Below are positions 7,563 to 16,202 of a DNA stretch of 16,319 bases, one piece after another. The notes beneath the pieces were generated by a model, which saw only the letters and a program-made list of their open reading frames with translations, ran no database searches and was not told where the DNA came from. How positions within the stretch are numbered: position 1 is the stretch's first letter; every line of letters begins with the position of its first letter. The DNA comes from an uncultured Clostridia bacterium (lineage in GTDB: Bacteria; Bacillota; Clostridia; Christensenellales; Aristaeellaceae): the NCBI GenBank assembly GCA_934663595.1, contig CAKUKM010000044.1, positions 1 to 16,319 on the forward strand, given 5' to 3'. The position numbers were made by a program, and so were the translations under genes.

Positions 7563-8560
7563 CAATTCAAGCTCCCCCTGAGCGTCGCCAGCAGCACGGC
7601 CTTGATGGTGTGCATGCGGTTTTCCGCCTCGTCGAATACGATCGACCGCTCGCTTTCAAACACTTCGTCGGTAACCTCCATGTCGGCGCGCCCGAACTTT
7701 TCGCCCATGGCGCGGCCGATGGCGGTTTTCAAATCGTGAAACGCGGGCAGGCAATGCATAAACGCAGCGCCCTCCCCCGCCGCCTCCATCAGCGCCCGAT
7801 TGACCTGATAGGGCGAAAGCGCCGCAATGCGCTCTTCCCACACACTCTCCGGCTCGCCCATGGACACCCACACGTCCGTATACAGCACGTCCGCATGCTT
7901 TACCGCCTGCATCGGATCGGTCTCGAACGCGAGCTTCGCGCCGGTCTCCGCCGCAATTTCGCGGCAAAACGCAATCAGCGCGGGATCGGGCATGTATTCC
8001 TTCGGCGCGCAGGCCACGAAATCCAGCCCCATCTTCGCCGCGCCCACCATCAGCGAATTGCCCATATTGTAGCGCGCGTCGCCCAGATACACGAGCTTTA
8101 CGCCCTTGAGCCGCCCGAAATGCTCCTGAATGGTCAGGAAATCGGCCAGAATCTGCGTGGGATGGAATTCGTTGGTCAATCCGTTCCAGACCGGCACGCC
8201 CGCGTATTTCGCCAGCTCTTCGACGATTTCCTGGCCGTAGCCGCGGTATTCAATGCCGTCGTACAATCTGCCCAGCACGCGCGCGGTATCGGCAATCGAT
8301 TCCTTTTTGCCGATCTGCGAGCCCGTCGGGTCCAGATACGTCACGCCCATGCCCAGATCGTGCGCCGCCACCTCGAAGCTGCAGCGCGTGCGGGTGCTGG
8401 TCTTTTCAAAGATCAGCGCGATGTTTTTGCCCTCGCACAGGCGATGCGGCGTTCCGGCCTTTTTAAGCGCCTTCAGCTCGGCCGCCATTTGAAGCAGCGC
8501 GCCGATCTCCGCGGGGGTATAGTCCAGCAGCTTTAAAAAGCTCTTGCCCTTCATGCTCAT
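7562..8560 (-). CDS. argF: Ornithine carbamoyltransferase
   Basis: This 332-residue enzyme transfers the carbamoyl group from carbamoyl phosphate to ornithine, giving citrulline. The carbamoyl-phosphate loop STRTR is at 55-59. The HPTQ motif and the HCLP ornithine-site motif (H269-P272) are present, which separates it from aspartate carbamoyltransferase. Adjacency to carA/carB and argG/argH favours the anabolic role over the catabolic arginine deiminase pathway, and no arcA or arcC is seen. The ATG at 8560 has GGAGG upstream at good spacing. It follows the ABC ATPase gene by 11 nt, which ties transport and synthesis into one transcript. Confidence 0.96.
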   Translation of the reverse strand: MSMKGKSFLKLLDYTPAEIGALLQMAAELKALKKAGTPHRLCEGKNIALIFEKTSTRTRCSFEVAAHDLGMGVTYLDPTGSQIGKKESIADTARVLGRLYDGIEYRGYGQEIVEELAKYAGVPVWNGLTNEFHPTQILADFLTIQEHFGRLKGVKLVYLGDARYNMGNSLMVGAAKMGLDFVACAPKEYMPDPALIAFCREIAAETGAKLAFETDPMQAVKHADVLYTDVWVSMGEPESVWEERIAALSPYQVNRALMEAAGEGAAFMHCLPAFHDLKTAIGRAMGEKFGRADMEVTDEVFESERSIVFDEAENRMHTIKAVLLATLRGSLN

Positions 8561-8571
8561 ATTTGCCTCCG

Positions 8572-9294
8572 TTACAGCACCTTATTGAGAAAGCTGCGCA
8601 GCCGCTCGCTCCTGGGCGAGCCAAAGATCTGCGCGGGCGCGCCCTCTTCCACGATCACGCCGCCATCCAGAAACAGCACGCGATTGGAAACCTCGCGCGC
8701 AAAGCCCATTTCGTGGGTCACGACCACCATGGTCATGCCCTCCTTCGCCAATTCCTTCATTACGTCCAGCACCTCGCCCACCATCTCGGGATCGAGCGCC
8801 GAGGTCGGCTCGTCGAACAGCATGACGTCCGGTTCCATGCACAGCGCGCGCACGATGGCCACGCGCTGCTTTTGTCCGCCGGAGAGCTGGGCCGGATACG
8901 CGCCCGCCCGGTCGGCGAGGCCCACGCGGGACAGCAGATTCATCGCCTTCGCCTCGGCCTGCTCGCGCGAGAGCTTTTTGAGCATGATCGGCGCGCAGGT
9001 CAGGTTTTCCATAATCGTCATATGCGGAAACAGATTGAACTGCTGAAACACCATGCCCATCTTCTGCCGGTGCTTGTCCAGATCGATCTTTTTGTCGGTC
9101 AGCTCCGCGCCCTCGAAGTAAATATGGCCGCCGCTGGGCTTTTCCAGCAGGTTCAGGCACCGCAGAAAGGTGCTTTTGCCCGAGCCGGACGGCCCGATCA
9201 CGCAGATCACATCGCCCTTATGGATGTCCACATCCACGCCCTTGAGCACCTCAACGCCCTCGAAGCTCTTCGTAAGTCCTCTAACGCTTAGCAC
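8572..9294 (-). CDS. Polar amino-acid ABC transporter ATPase (GlnQ/ArtP/HisP type)
   Basis: This is a 240-residue nucleotide-binding subunit that powers import through the adjacent permease. It has Walker A GPSGSGKST (34-42), the Q-loop (Q84/Q85), the signature LSGGQKQRV (137-145), Walker B VMLFDEP (157-163), a D-loop SALD and the switch His in VVTHEMGFA. Length and sequence style match the polar amino-acid (PAAT) ATPases. It starts with GTG at 9294, overlapping the permease end by 14 nt, with AGGAG about 11 nt upstream, so the two are translationally coupled. The substrate cannot be read from the ATPase. Its place between arg genes points to arginine, ornithine or another cationic amino acid. 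Confidence 0.92.
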   Translation of the reverse strand: MLSVRGLTKSFEGVEVLKGVDVDIHKGDVICVIGPSGSGKSTFLRCLNLLEKPSGGHIYFEGAELTDKKIDLDKHRQKMGMVFQQFNLFPHMTIMENLTCAPIMLKKLSREQAEAKAMNLLSRVGLADRAGAYPAQLSGGQKQRVAIVRALCMEPDVMLFDEPTSALDPEMVGEVLDVMKELAKEGMTMVVVTHEMGFAREVSNRVLFLDGGVIVEEGAPAQIFGSPRSERLRSFLNKVL

Positions 9295-9967
9295 TCTTGC
9301 TCAGTCTCCTTTCAAACGCGCCCAGCAGCTTGCTCAGCAGCACCACCAGCAGCAGATACGTAATCGCCACGGTCAGAAGCGGATTGACCGCGTCGTAGGT
9401 ATTGTTGCGCACCAGATTGCCCGCGCGCGTCAGATCGACCACCGCGACATAGCCGGTGACCGACGTCTCCTTCAAAAGCGCGATCAGCTCGTTGCCGATT
9501 GCGGGCAGGATATTGCGCACCGCCTGCGGCAGCACGATCTTCTTCATCGCCTGCAGCTTGCTCATGCCCAGGCTTCGCCCGGCCTCCATCTGGCCCGGAT
9601 CGACGGCGTTGATGCCGCTGCGCATCAGCTCGGCCATATACGCGCCCGAATTGATGCCGAAGGTCAGTATCGCCACCGTAACGCCCTCGGCCGAGGTCAT
9701 AATTATGAAATAGAAGATCAGCAGCAGCACCACCAGCGGAACGCCGCGAATCACCGTAACATACAGATCGCACAGCAGATACAGCGGCTTGAGCGCCGGA
9801 ATGTCGTCCGAATAGTATTTCGCCACCGCCACCAGCGTGCCGATGACCACGCCGATCGCCAGCGCGCCCAGCGTAATCAGCAGCGTGTTGCCGAAGCCCT
9901 GCAGCATCAGCTTGTAGTATTTGGTTTCAATAAAGGTCTCGTAGAGCTTTTGCGTCCACGCGTTCAC
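9281..9967 (-). CDS. Polar amino-acid ABC transporter permease (HisM/GlnP type)
   Basis: This is a membrane permease of about 228 residues. It has the usual N-terminal amphipathic stretch, a GFGNTLLITLGA first membrane segment, about five membrane spans in all, and the cytoplasmic ATPase-contact loop (EAGRSLGMSKLQAMKKIVLPQA region). I prefer the GTG at 9967 because GGAG lies 7 nt upstream; the ATG at 9973 is only 1 nt from that GGAG and seems too close. The open frame extends further upstream to 10189, but that extension runs through the MITE-like repeat and is not protein-like. Only one permease gene is present, so the channel is probably a homodimer. Confidence 0.92.
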   Translation of the reverse strand: MNAWTQKLYETFIETKYYKLMLQGFGNTLLITLGALAIGVVIGTLVAVAKYYSDDIPALKPLYLLCDLYVTVIRGVPLVVLLLIFYFIIMTSAEGVTVAILTFGINSGAYMAELMRSGINAVDPGQMEAGRSLGMSKLQAMKKIVLPQAVRNILPAIGNELIALLKETSVTGYVAVVDLTRAGNLVRNNTYDAVNPLLTVAITYLLLVVLLSKLLGAFERRLSKSAKR

Positions 9968-10022
9968 AGGCATACTCCTTTCCCAGGCGGCGCCCGGAAG
10001 CAATGCTGGCTTCGGCCGCGCA

Positions 10023-10048
10023 AATCCGGAAACGCTCGTCTCCGGATT
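10023..10048. repeat. 8-bp inverted repeat between the binding-protein and permease genes
   Basis: AATCCGGA at 10023-10030 pairs with TCCGGATT at 10041-10048 around a 10-nt loop. It sits about 55 nt upstream of the permease start and abuts the left end of the MITE-like element. Stem-loops in this position often lower expression of the membrane subunits relative to the binding protein; that role is inferred here. No T-run follows on the minus strand. Confidence 0.4.
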
Positions 10049-10217
10049 TAAGGCAACACCGCACAAATGAGGTGGTCGGCCGGCGAATGGATTTTTCGTC
10101 AGATGCAAATGCAAATTTCGAAGGTTTACTGGAGGTAAATCGAGAAATTTGCATGCCGCAGATGGCGGAAAAGGCATCGCCTGACGCACCGCCGAATTGT
10201 GCGGTGGTGCCTTAAAT
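10046..10217. mobile_element. MITE-like element with 21-bp terminal inverted repeats
   Basis: The ends ATTTAAGGCA-ACACCGCACAA (10046-10066) and its complement at 10197-10217 match at 20 of 21 positions, giving a 172-bp non-coding element. Inside is a further long imperfect palindrome, with GCAAATTTC near 10111 facing GAAATTTGC near 10145 and TTTAC facing GTAAA closer in. The whole element can fold into one extended hairpin. No transposase is encoded, so it would be a non-autonomous miniature transposable element. The outer TTTAA/TTAAA may include a target duplication. Its insertion between two ABC genes lies within what should be one transcript. Confidence 0.7.
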
Positions 10218-10251
10218 GGCTTTCCCTTCCGCCCTCCGGCAGAGGCGCAAA

Positions 10252-10296
10252 CGCTTCGCGGACTCTCCCATGCCGATTCTGAAGGGCCGCGAAGCG
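10252..10296 (-). terminator. 10-bp stem-loop just after the binding-protein gene
   Basis: CGCTTCGCGG (10252-10261) and CCGCGAAGCG (10287-10296) are perfect complements around a 25-nt loop, 14 nt after the binding-protein stop. There is no strong T-run on the minus strand, so full termination is doubtful. A partial terminator or a 3' stabiliser that raises binding-protein mRNA over permease/ATPase mRNA is the likely role. Confidence 0.45.
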
Positions 10297-10309
10297 AATG
10301 GATGCTGAA

Positions 10310-11095
10310 TTATTCCTCGGTCAGCGGGGAGGTATAGGGCACTTCGTACTGTTCAAACAGCTTAGCGACCGTGCCGTCGGCGACCAGCGCGTTCTGGATC
10401 TCGTTGATCTTCTCGACCAGATCCTCGCTGCCGAGCTTGAAGGCGAAGGCATAGGGCTCAGTGGTCATGGCCTCGGAGAGAATCACCAGCTTCGTCTCGT
10501 TTTCGGCGTTGTAGGCGGCGACCATTTCGGCGGCGGTCAGATCGTCGATGACCCACGCGTCGACCTTGCCCTTGACCAGCGCGATCTCCGCATCGCTGTT
10601 GGCGGCGAAGGCGCTTACGTTGTAGCCGTTCTCCATGCAGAAGCTTTCGGCGGTCGTGCCGGTCTGAACGGAGATCTTTTTGCCGGTCAAATCAGCCTTG
10701 CCGGCGATTGCGCTGCCCTCGAGCACCACGATGGCCTGCGCGGCCAGGCAGTAGGGATCGGTAAACAGCGCGTTCTTCAGGCGCTTTTCGGTCACGGAGA
10801 TGCCGGACATGCCCACATCGTATTTGCCGGCCTGCACGCCGGGCAGCACGGATTCAAAATCCATCTGCTCAATGACCATTTCCACACCCAGTTCCTCGCA
10901 GATCTTCTTGAGCAGATCCACCTCGATGCCCACGACCGCGCCGTCCTCGCCCAGCGATTCAAAGGGAGGAAAATCCGGGCTGGTGGCGACGACCAGCTTG
11001 CCGGCCTTTTGCACGTCCTCCAGCGTCGCGGCAAGAGCGTTCAGAGAGCAGAGAGACAAAATCAGAGCCAGACACAGCGCAGCGATCTTTTTCAT
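10310..11095 (-). CDS. Polar amino-acid ABC transporter substrate-binding protein
   Basis: This is a 261-residue periplasmic-binding-protein-like protein (family 3, SBP_bac_3). A secretion signal covers residues 1-22 (MKKIAALCLA...), ending NALA before ATLEDV, which fits signal peptidase I. The mature part begins with KLVVATSPDFPPFESL, characteristic of amino-acid binders, followed by MSGISVTEKR (the usual ligand-contact region) and GTTAESF. The ligand is probably arginine, ornithine or another polar amino acid, judged from the neighbours. A proper lipobox is not evident: the hydrophobic core reads LSLC, with Leu where Gly/Ala/Ser is expected before Cys. That is unusual for a Gram-positive binding protein. 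AGGAAGG lies 7 nt upstream of the ATG. It follows argH by 40 nt. Confidence 0.92.
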   Translation of the reverse strand: MKKIAALCLALILSLCSLNALAATLEDVQKAGKLVVATSPDFPPFESLGEDGAVVGIEVDLLKKICEELGVEMVIEQMDFESVLPGVQAGKYDVGMSGISVTEKRLKNALFTDPYCLAAQAIVVLEGSAIAGKADLTGKKISVQTGTTAESFCMENGYNVSAFAANSDAEIALVKGKVDAWVIDDLTAAEMVAAYNAENETKLVILSEAMTTEPYAFAFKLGSEDLVEKINEIQNALVADGTVAKLFEQYEVPYTSPLTEE

Positions 11096-11135
11096 GTAAA
11101 TTCCTTCCTTTCTTCATCCTGTCGGCGATTGAATA

Positions 11136-12521
<1,386 letters not shown>

Positions 12522-12539
12522 GCGAAACCTCCTGATGCG

Positions 12540-13781
12540 TCAGTCCTGCGGCAAATGATTCTTCAGCTTCATCTTCGCGCCCACCTTGATCGGCAGACCG
12601 AAGAGCGTAATGAACCCGGCCGCGTCGGCCTGATTGTAAACGTTGTCCTCGTCGAAGGTGGCAATTTCGGGGTCGTACAGCGAGTACGGCGAGGTCACGC
12701 CGGCGTTGATCATGTTGCCCTTGTACAGCTTCAGCTTCACATCGCCGGTCACGGTCTCCTGCGTGCTGTCGACGAACGCGCAAATCGCCTTGCGCAGCGG
12801 CGAATACCACTGGCCGTCGTAAATAATCTCGGCGAGCTTCTGGCCGACCTGCGCCTTGTAATGGGCGGTGTATTTGTCCAGACACAGCGTCTCGAGCACC
12901 TCGTGCGCCTTGTACAGGATCGTTCCGCCGGGGGTTTCATACACGCCGCGGCACTTCATGCCCACCAGACGGTTTTCCACGATATCCAGAATGCCGATGC
13001 CGTTCGCGCCGCCCAGCGCGTTCAGCTTTTCAATCAGCTCCACGCCGCCCATTGCCACGCCGTCCAGCATCGTCGGAACGCCCTTTTCAAAGTGCAGCGT
13101 GATGTAGGTGGGCTTGTCGGGCGCCATCTCCGGGGAAACGCCCATTTCCAAAAAGCCCGGGGTATTGTAGGTCGGCTCGTTCGCCGGGTCCTCCAGATCC
13201 AGTCCCTCGTGCGAAAGATGCCAGAGGTTCTTGTCCTTGGAATAGTTGGTCTCGCGGCTGATTCTCAGCGGGACGTTGTGCGCCTCCGCATAATCGATTT
13301 CCTCTTCGCGGGATTTGATCGACCACTCGCGCCACGGGGCGATGATCGGCATATCCGGCGCCAGCGCCTTGATTGCCAGCTCGAAGCGCACCTGATCGTT
13401 GCCCTTGCCGGTGCAGCCGTGGCAGATCGCGTCCGCGCCTTCCTTCAGCGCGATCTCGGCCAAACGCTTGGCGATGACCGGGCGGGCCATCGAGGTGCCC
13501 AGCAGGTAGTTCTCGTAAATCGCGCCCGCCTTGAGCGCCGGGAACACGAAATCATTCACGAATTCCTCGGTCAGATCCTCGATATACAGCTTGGATGCGC
13601 CGGTTTTCAGCGCCTTTTCCTCCAGACCGTCCAGCTCGTCCTTCTGGCCCACATTGCCCGCCACCGCGATGACCTCGCAGCCGTTGTAATTCTCCTTCAG
13701 CCAGGGAATGATAATCGAAGTGTCCAAACCGCCCGAGTACGCCAGAACCACTTTCTTGATCTTGCTCTTATCCAGTGCCAT
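12540..13781 (-). CDS. argG: Argininosuccinate synthase
   Basis: This 413-residue enzyme joins citrulline and aspartate with ATP to give argininosuccinate. The PP-loop AYSGGLDTS lies close to the N-terminus, and CHGCTGKGNDQVRFE and the YENYLLGTSMARP region are family signatures. I chose the ATG at 13781 (MALDKSKIKK) because GGAGG is 8 nt upstream; an ATG at 13787 and a TTG at 13796 are too close to or overlap that site. It is the first gene of the arginine cluster and sits directly behind a strong promoter with ARG-box-like sequences, as expected for arginine feedback control. Confidence 0.97.
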   Translation of the reverse strand: MALDKSKIKKVVLAYSGGLDTSIIIPWLKENYNGCEVIAVAGNVGQKDELDGLEEKALKTGASKLYIEDLTEEFVNDFVFPALKAGAIYENYLLGTSMARPVIAKRLAEIALKEGADAICHGCTGKGNDQVRFELAIKALAPDMPIIAPWREWSIKSREEEIDYAEAHNVPLRISRETNYSKDKNLWHLSHEGLDLEDPANEPTYNTPGFLEMGVSPEMAPDKPTYITLHFEKGVPTMLDGVAMGGVELIEKLNALGGANGIGILDIVENRLVGMKCRGVYETPGGTILYKAHEVLETLCLDKYTAHYKAQVGQKLAEIIYDGQWYSPLRKAICAFVDSTQETVTGDVKLKLYKGNMINAGVTSPYSLYDPEIATFDEDNVYNQADAAGFITLFGLPIKVGAKMKLKNHLPQD

Positions 13782-13796
13782 CGTCATGCCCTCCAA

Positions 13797-13830
13797 AGAA
13801 TATTTATTCTCTTAATGTGTATAAATATTA
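13797..13830. promoter_or_regulatory. Two ARG-box-like operators upstream of argG
   Basis: AGAATATTTATTCT (13797-13810) keeps the GAAT-N4-ATTC core of the classic ArgR box. TGTATAAATATTA (13818-13830) is a second, weaker match in tandem, about 21 bp centre to centre, which is the usual spacing for paired ARG boxes. The second overlaps the -10 element and the first lies between the transcription start and the ribosome site, so bound ArgR would block transcription when arginine is plentiful. A further similar AT-rich stretch (TATAAATAT) lies near 13874-13882. No argR gene is in the window. Confidence 0.65.
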
Positions 13831-13853
13831 GCACGAGAACGATCGAAAGTCAA
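13825..13853 (-). promoter_or_regulatory. Sigma-A promoter of the arginine cluster
   Basis: On the minus strand TTGACT (13848-13853) and TAATAT (13825-13830) are 17 nt apart, with a start point expected near 13818. That leaves a leader of some 35-40 nt before argG. It is the only strong promoter I see for the eight genes that follow. Confidence 0.8.
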
Positions 13854-13946
13854 GCCTTTTCCGCGAGTTTTAGTATAAATATCCATATTATCCAATTTTT
13901 CAGCGGAATATCGGCATATTTATACGTGAATTACCGTATAAACAGT

Positions 13947-13972
13947 AAAAAACAGTCTCCTTCCGGAAACTG
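13947..13972 (-). terminator. Intrinsic terminator of the LytTR regulator/kinase operon
   Basis: On the minus strand CAGTTTCC pairs with GGAGACTG around a GGAA (GNRA) loop, followed directly by six T residues (13952-13947). It lies 24 nt after the kinase stop and ends that transcript before the argG promoter. Confidence 0.88.
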
Positions 13973-13996
13973 CATTCGTATATTATGCACGTTCAT

Positions 13997-15322
13997 TTAT
14001 CCCCGCAGCATCACTCTGGCTGCGAATACGCCGTTCCGATGGGTAAATGTGCTCGCGCCGCCGGTCTTTTCGGCGATGCGGCGAACGGACTGCACGCCCA
14101 CGCCGCTGCCCTTGCGCTTCGAGGACTGGAGCACGCCGTTTTTCTCATGAATTTCGCCGTCGAAGGCGTTTTCCACCTGAATCAGCACGAGGCGGCTGGA
14201 ATGCATATACGCCCGAACGCCGATTCTGCGCCGCGCCGGATCGGTGCGCAGGCTGGCCTCCAGCGCGTTTTCCAGCAGATTGGCCAGCACCAGACACAGA
14301 TCGATTTCATCCACCGGAAGCGCCGCGGGCAGATCGGCCTGCGTCTGAAAGGGCACGCCCTCCCGCCGCGCCAGCGCGCAATAATAGCCGATCACGCTGT
14401 CGGCGGCGCGGTTTTCGCAGAAACTCATATCCATATTCGGAATCCGGAGCGCCGCGCGGGCCAGATACTCGCGGATCTGCTCCAGATTTCCCGCCTCCGC
14501 CAGCGCGGAAATCTGATTGAACTGATGGCGCATATCGTGCCTCGCCTGCCGCGCGTCCTCGATGGCGATTTTGAGGTTTTCGTATCGCTCCCGCTGCATG
14601 GAGAGGAAATGGTTCTCCTGCTGGAGCTTCGCGTTGCGGTTCAGGCTGTTGGCCATCATCAGGAAAATGGCGTTGAACCAGATCAGCAATACCAGCAGCG
14701 CGACGCTGATGATGATATATCCCTGCAGCACGCGGCCGGTATACAGCGTTTCGGGATGCTGCGGAATCATGAACAGATTCAGCCCGATAAACAGAATTGG
14801 CAGCACCCAGAAGACATACCACGTCTGCGCGAAATGCTCGTCCTCCACCATGCTCTTGGCGACGTGCCCGGCCGGATACCACGCGATCGCCGCCGCGAGC
14901 CAGCACAGCGCGTTTTCGCAGATTCCGGCGCGCAGGCAGAACCACGGCGCGCTTTCCGGCGCGCTCATAGAAGCGGCAAACGCCGCGTCGAGCGCCCGCG
15001 ACACGCTGTTTAAGCACGCGAACACCGCGCAGACCGACAGTGCCACCGTTATGGATTTCCACAATGAAACGCGCAGCGAGGCGACGTACATTCCCATCGC
15101 GCATAAAATGGCAATCGCCAGCGCGAGCGCGGTCGGAGCCTGCAGGCGATGGCAGATCAGCCCGCCGCCGACTGCCAGCGCGAGCAGCGCCGGCGCGAGC
15201 CACGCAATCAGCCTTCCCGGCGACTGCCGCAAATAGGATTTCACCGGAATATACGCGAGAATCAGCCCGGGAATCACAATCGCCAGTTCCAGAATCGGGC
15301 GCAGCGCATCCATCATTTTCAT
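13997..15322 (-). CDS. GHKL sensor histidine kinase, AgrC-like
   Basis: This is a 441-residue membrane sensor. The N-terminal half (to about residue 230) is highly hydrophobic with some six or seven spans and no clear extracellular domain, as in peptide-sensing AgrC/ComD kinases. A short coiled-coil stretch leads to the phosphoacceptor His262 in RHDMRHQF. The ATP-binding GHKL domain has the N-box NLLENALEAS near 347-356 and the G-box KGSGVGVQSV. It probably phosphorylates the LytTR regulator encoded just upstream. The ATG at 15322 overlaps the regulator stop (ATGA), with AGAGGGG before it; ATGs at 15316 and 15313 are alternatives. The signal is unknown; no agrD-like peptide or agrB gene is in view. 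Confidence 0.9.
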   Translation of the reverse strand: MKMMDALRPILELAIVIPGLILAYIPVKSYLRQSPGRLIAWLAPALLALAVGGGLICHRLQAPTALALAIAILCAMGMYVASLRVSLWKSITVALSVCAVFACLNSVSRALDAAFAASMSAPESAPWFCLRAGICENALCWLAAAIAWYPAGHVAKSMVEDEHFAQTWYVFWVLPILFIGLNLFMIPQHPETLYTGRVLQGYIIISVALLVLLIWFNAIFLMMANSLNRNAKLQQENHFLSMQRERYENLKIAIEDARQARHDMRHQFNQISALAEAGNLEQIREYLARAALRIPNMDMSFCENRAADSVIGYYCALARREGVPFQTQADLPAALPVDEIDLCLVLANLLENALEASLRTDPARRRIGVRAYMHSSRLVLIQVENAFDGEIHEKNGVLQSSKRKGSGVGVQSVRRIAEKTGGASTFTHRNGVFAARVMLRG

Positions 15323-16035
15323 CTTCCCCTCTGCAGCAGAAATTCCATAAACGCCTGCCGGGCGGCGCGCGTCTGCTCCCGGCTGATCAGCACGCGGCTG
15401 CCCTCGTCCATCAGAAAGGCCGCGTCCTCGAAATCCGCAGCGTGCTCCAGATTGGCGATCGCGCCGCGGCCGCAAATGAAGAAGCGCGCGTCCTCGCGAA
15501 GCGGCGCAGCGAAATCCTTAAACGGCATTCGCGTAATCAGCGTCTTCCGGGCAGTCGTGTGAATGTGAATCATGTGGGAAAAATGCTCGGCATACACGAT
15601 ATTGCGATAGCTCAGCCGCACGTCGCCGCCCGCGATCCTGATATCCATATATTTGTCCGGCCGGGGAATGCGCGCGAGGATTTCGTCCGCCAGCTGATAC
15701 ACGTCCTCCTCGGTAAAGGGCTTGACGAGATAGTGCATCGCGCGCACCTGAAAGCCCTCCAGCGCGTGATCGGTCGAGGTCGTGGTAAAGATCAGCAGGC
15801 ATTCGGAATCCATCGCGCGCAGCGCCTTCGCCGTTTCCATGCCGTTGATTCCAGGCATGTAAATGTCCAGAAACACGGCGGCAAATCGCCCGGCGCCCGC
15901 ATCCCGGAGAAACGCTTCGCCGCTTTCGTATTCCAGAAATTCCGCCTGGACGCTGCGCCGCGCCAGCGCCCTTTCCAATCGGCCCTTTAAGAGCGCGCGC
16001 TCGCCCGCCAGATCGTCCACAATCGCGATTCTCAT
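15319..16035 (-). CDS. LytTR-family response regulator (AgrA/LytR type)
   Basis: This is a 238-residue transcription regulator. The receiver (about 1-120) has the acidic pair D7-D8, the phosphoacceptor D57 in FLDIYMPG, the Thr region at 84-86 and K105 in LVKPF. The C-terminal part (about 128-236) is a LytTR DNA-binding domain, which contacts direct-repeat sites. GGGAGG lies 7 nt before the ATG at 16035. It is cotranscribed with the kinase through an ATGA overlap. The 10-bp direct repeat in the neighbouring intergenic region is a natural candidate for its binding site. Confidence 0.93.
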   Translation of the reverse strand: MRIAIVDDLAGERALLKGRLERALARRSVQAEFLEYESGEAFLRDAGAGRFAAVFLDIYMPGINGMETAKALRAMDSECLLIFTTTSTDHALEGFQVRAMHYLVKPFTEEDVYQLADEILARIPRPDKYMDIRIAGGDVRLSYRNIVYAEHFSHMIHIHTTARKTLITRMPFKDFAAPLREDARFFICGRGAIANLEHAADFEDAAFLMDEGSRVLISREQTRAARQAFMEFLLQRGR

Positions 16036-16060
16036 ATGCAGCCCTCCCTACCCAGAATAT

Positions 16061-16066
16061 ATTATA
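16061..16066 (-). promoter_or_regulatory. Extended -10 promoter of the LytTR/kinase operon
   Basis: On the minus strand TATAAT is preceded by TGG, giving an extended -10 (TGnTATAAT). The best -35 candidate is TTGAGC near 16086-16091 at an over-long 19-nt spacing, consistent with an extended -10 promoter that needs little -35 contact. The leader to the ATG at 16035 would be about 20 nt. Confidence 0.6.
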
Positions 16067-16095
16067 CCACAAATCATCCCGCACGGCTCAAAGGA

Positions 16096-16125
16096 TTTCG
16101 TGCCATTATCGCGCCTTTCGTGCCA
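16096..16125. promoter_or_regulatory. 10-bp direct repeat at 20-bp spacing: probable LytTR binding site
   Basis: TTTCGTGCCA occurs at 16096-16105 and again, identical, at 16116-16125. LytTR regulators bind two direct repeats of about 9-10 bp about two helical turns apart, which this matches. The second repeat ends 6 nt before the -35 of the plus-strand promoter, an activator position. The pair is also about 30-60 bp upstream of the operon's own -10, so autoregulation is possible. Confidence 0.6.
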
Positions 16126-16131
16126 AATCTA

Positions 16132-16159
16132 TTGCAAAAAACGCACGCTCCTGTATACT
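16132..16159 (+). promoter_or_regulatory. Promoter of the rightward gene
   Basis: TTGCAA (16132-16137) and TATACT (16154-16159) are 16 nt apart. Transcription would begin near 16166 and read into the GTG at 16203. Both boxes deviate from consensus, in keeping with need for the activator suggested by the adjacent direct repeats. Confidence 0.55.
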
Positions 16160-16202
16160 GATTCCGACAAGCGGACAAAACGCTTCCGAAAGGGGGAACG
16201 CT

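Noticed and set aside
9968..10189. N-terminal extension of the permease frame
   Set aside because: The extension is encoded largely by the MITE-like repeat, lacks protein character, and a good ribosome site points to a start at 9967.
13831..13996. agrD-like signal peptide gene near the kinase/regulator pair
   Set aside because: No short frame with a ribosome site and a Cys/Ser-containing peptide is seen here or in 16036-16202; the regions hold a promoter, operators and a terminator.
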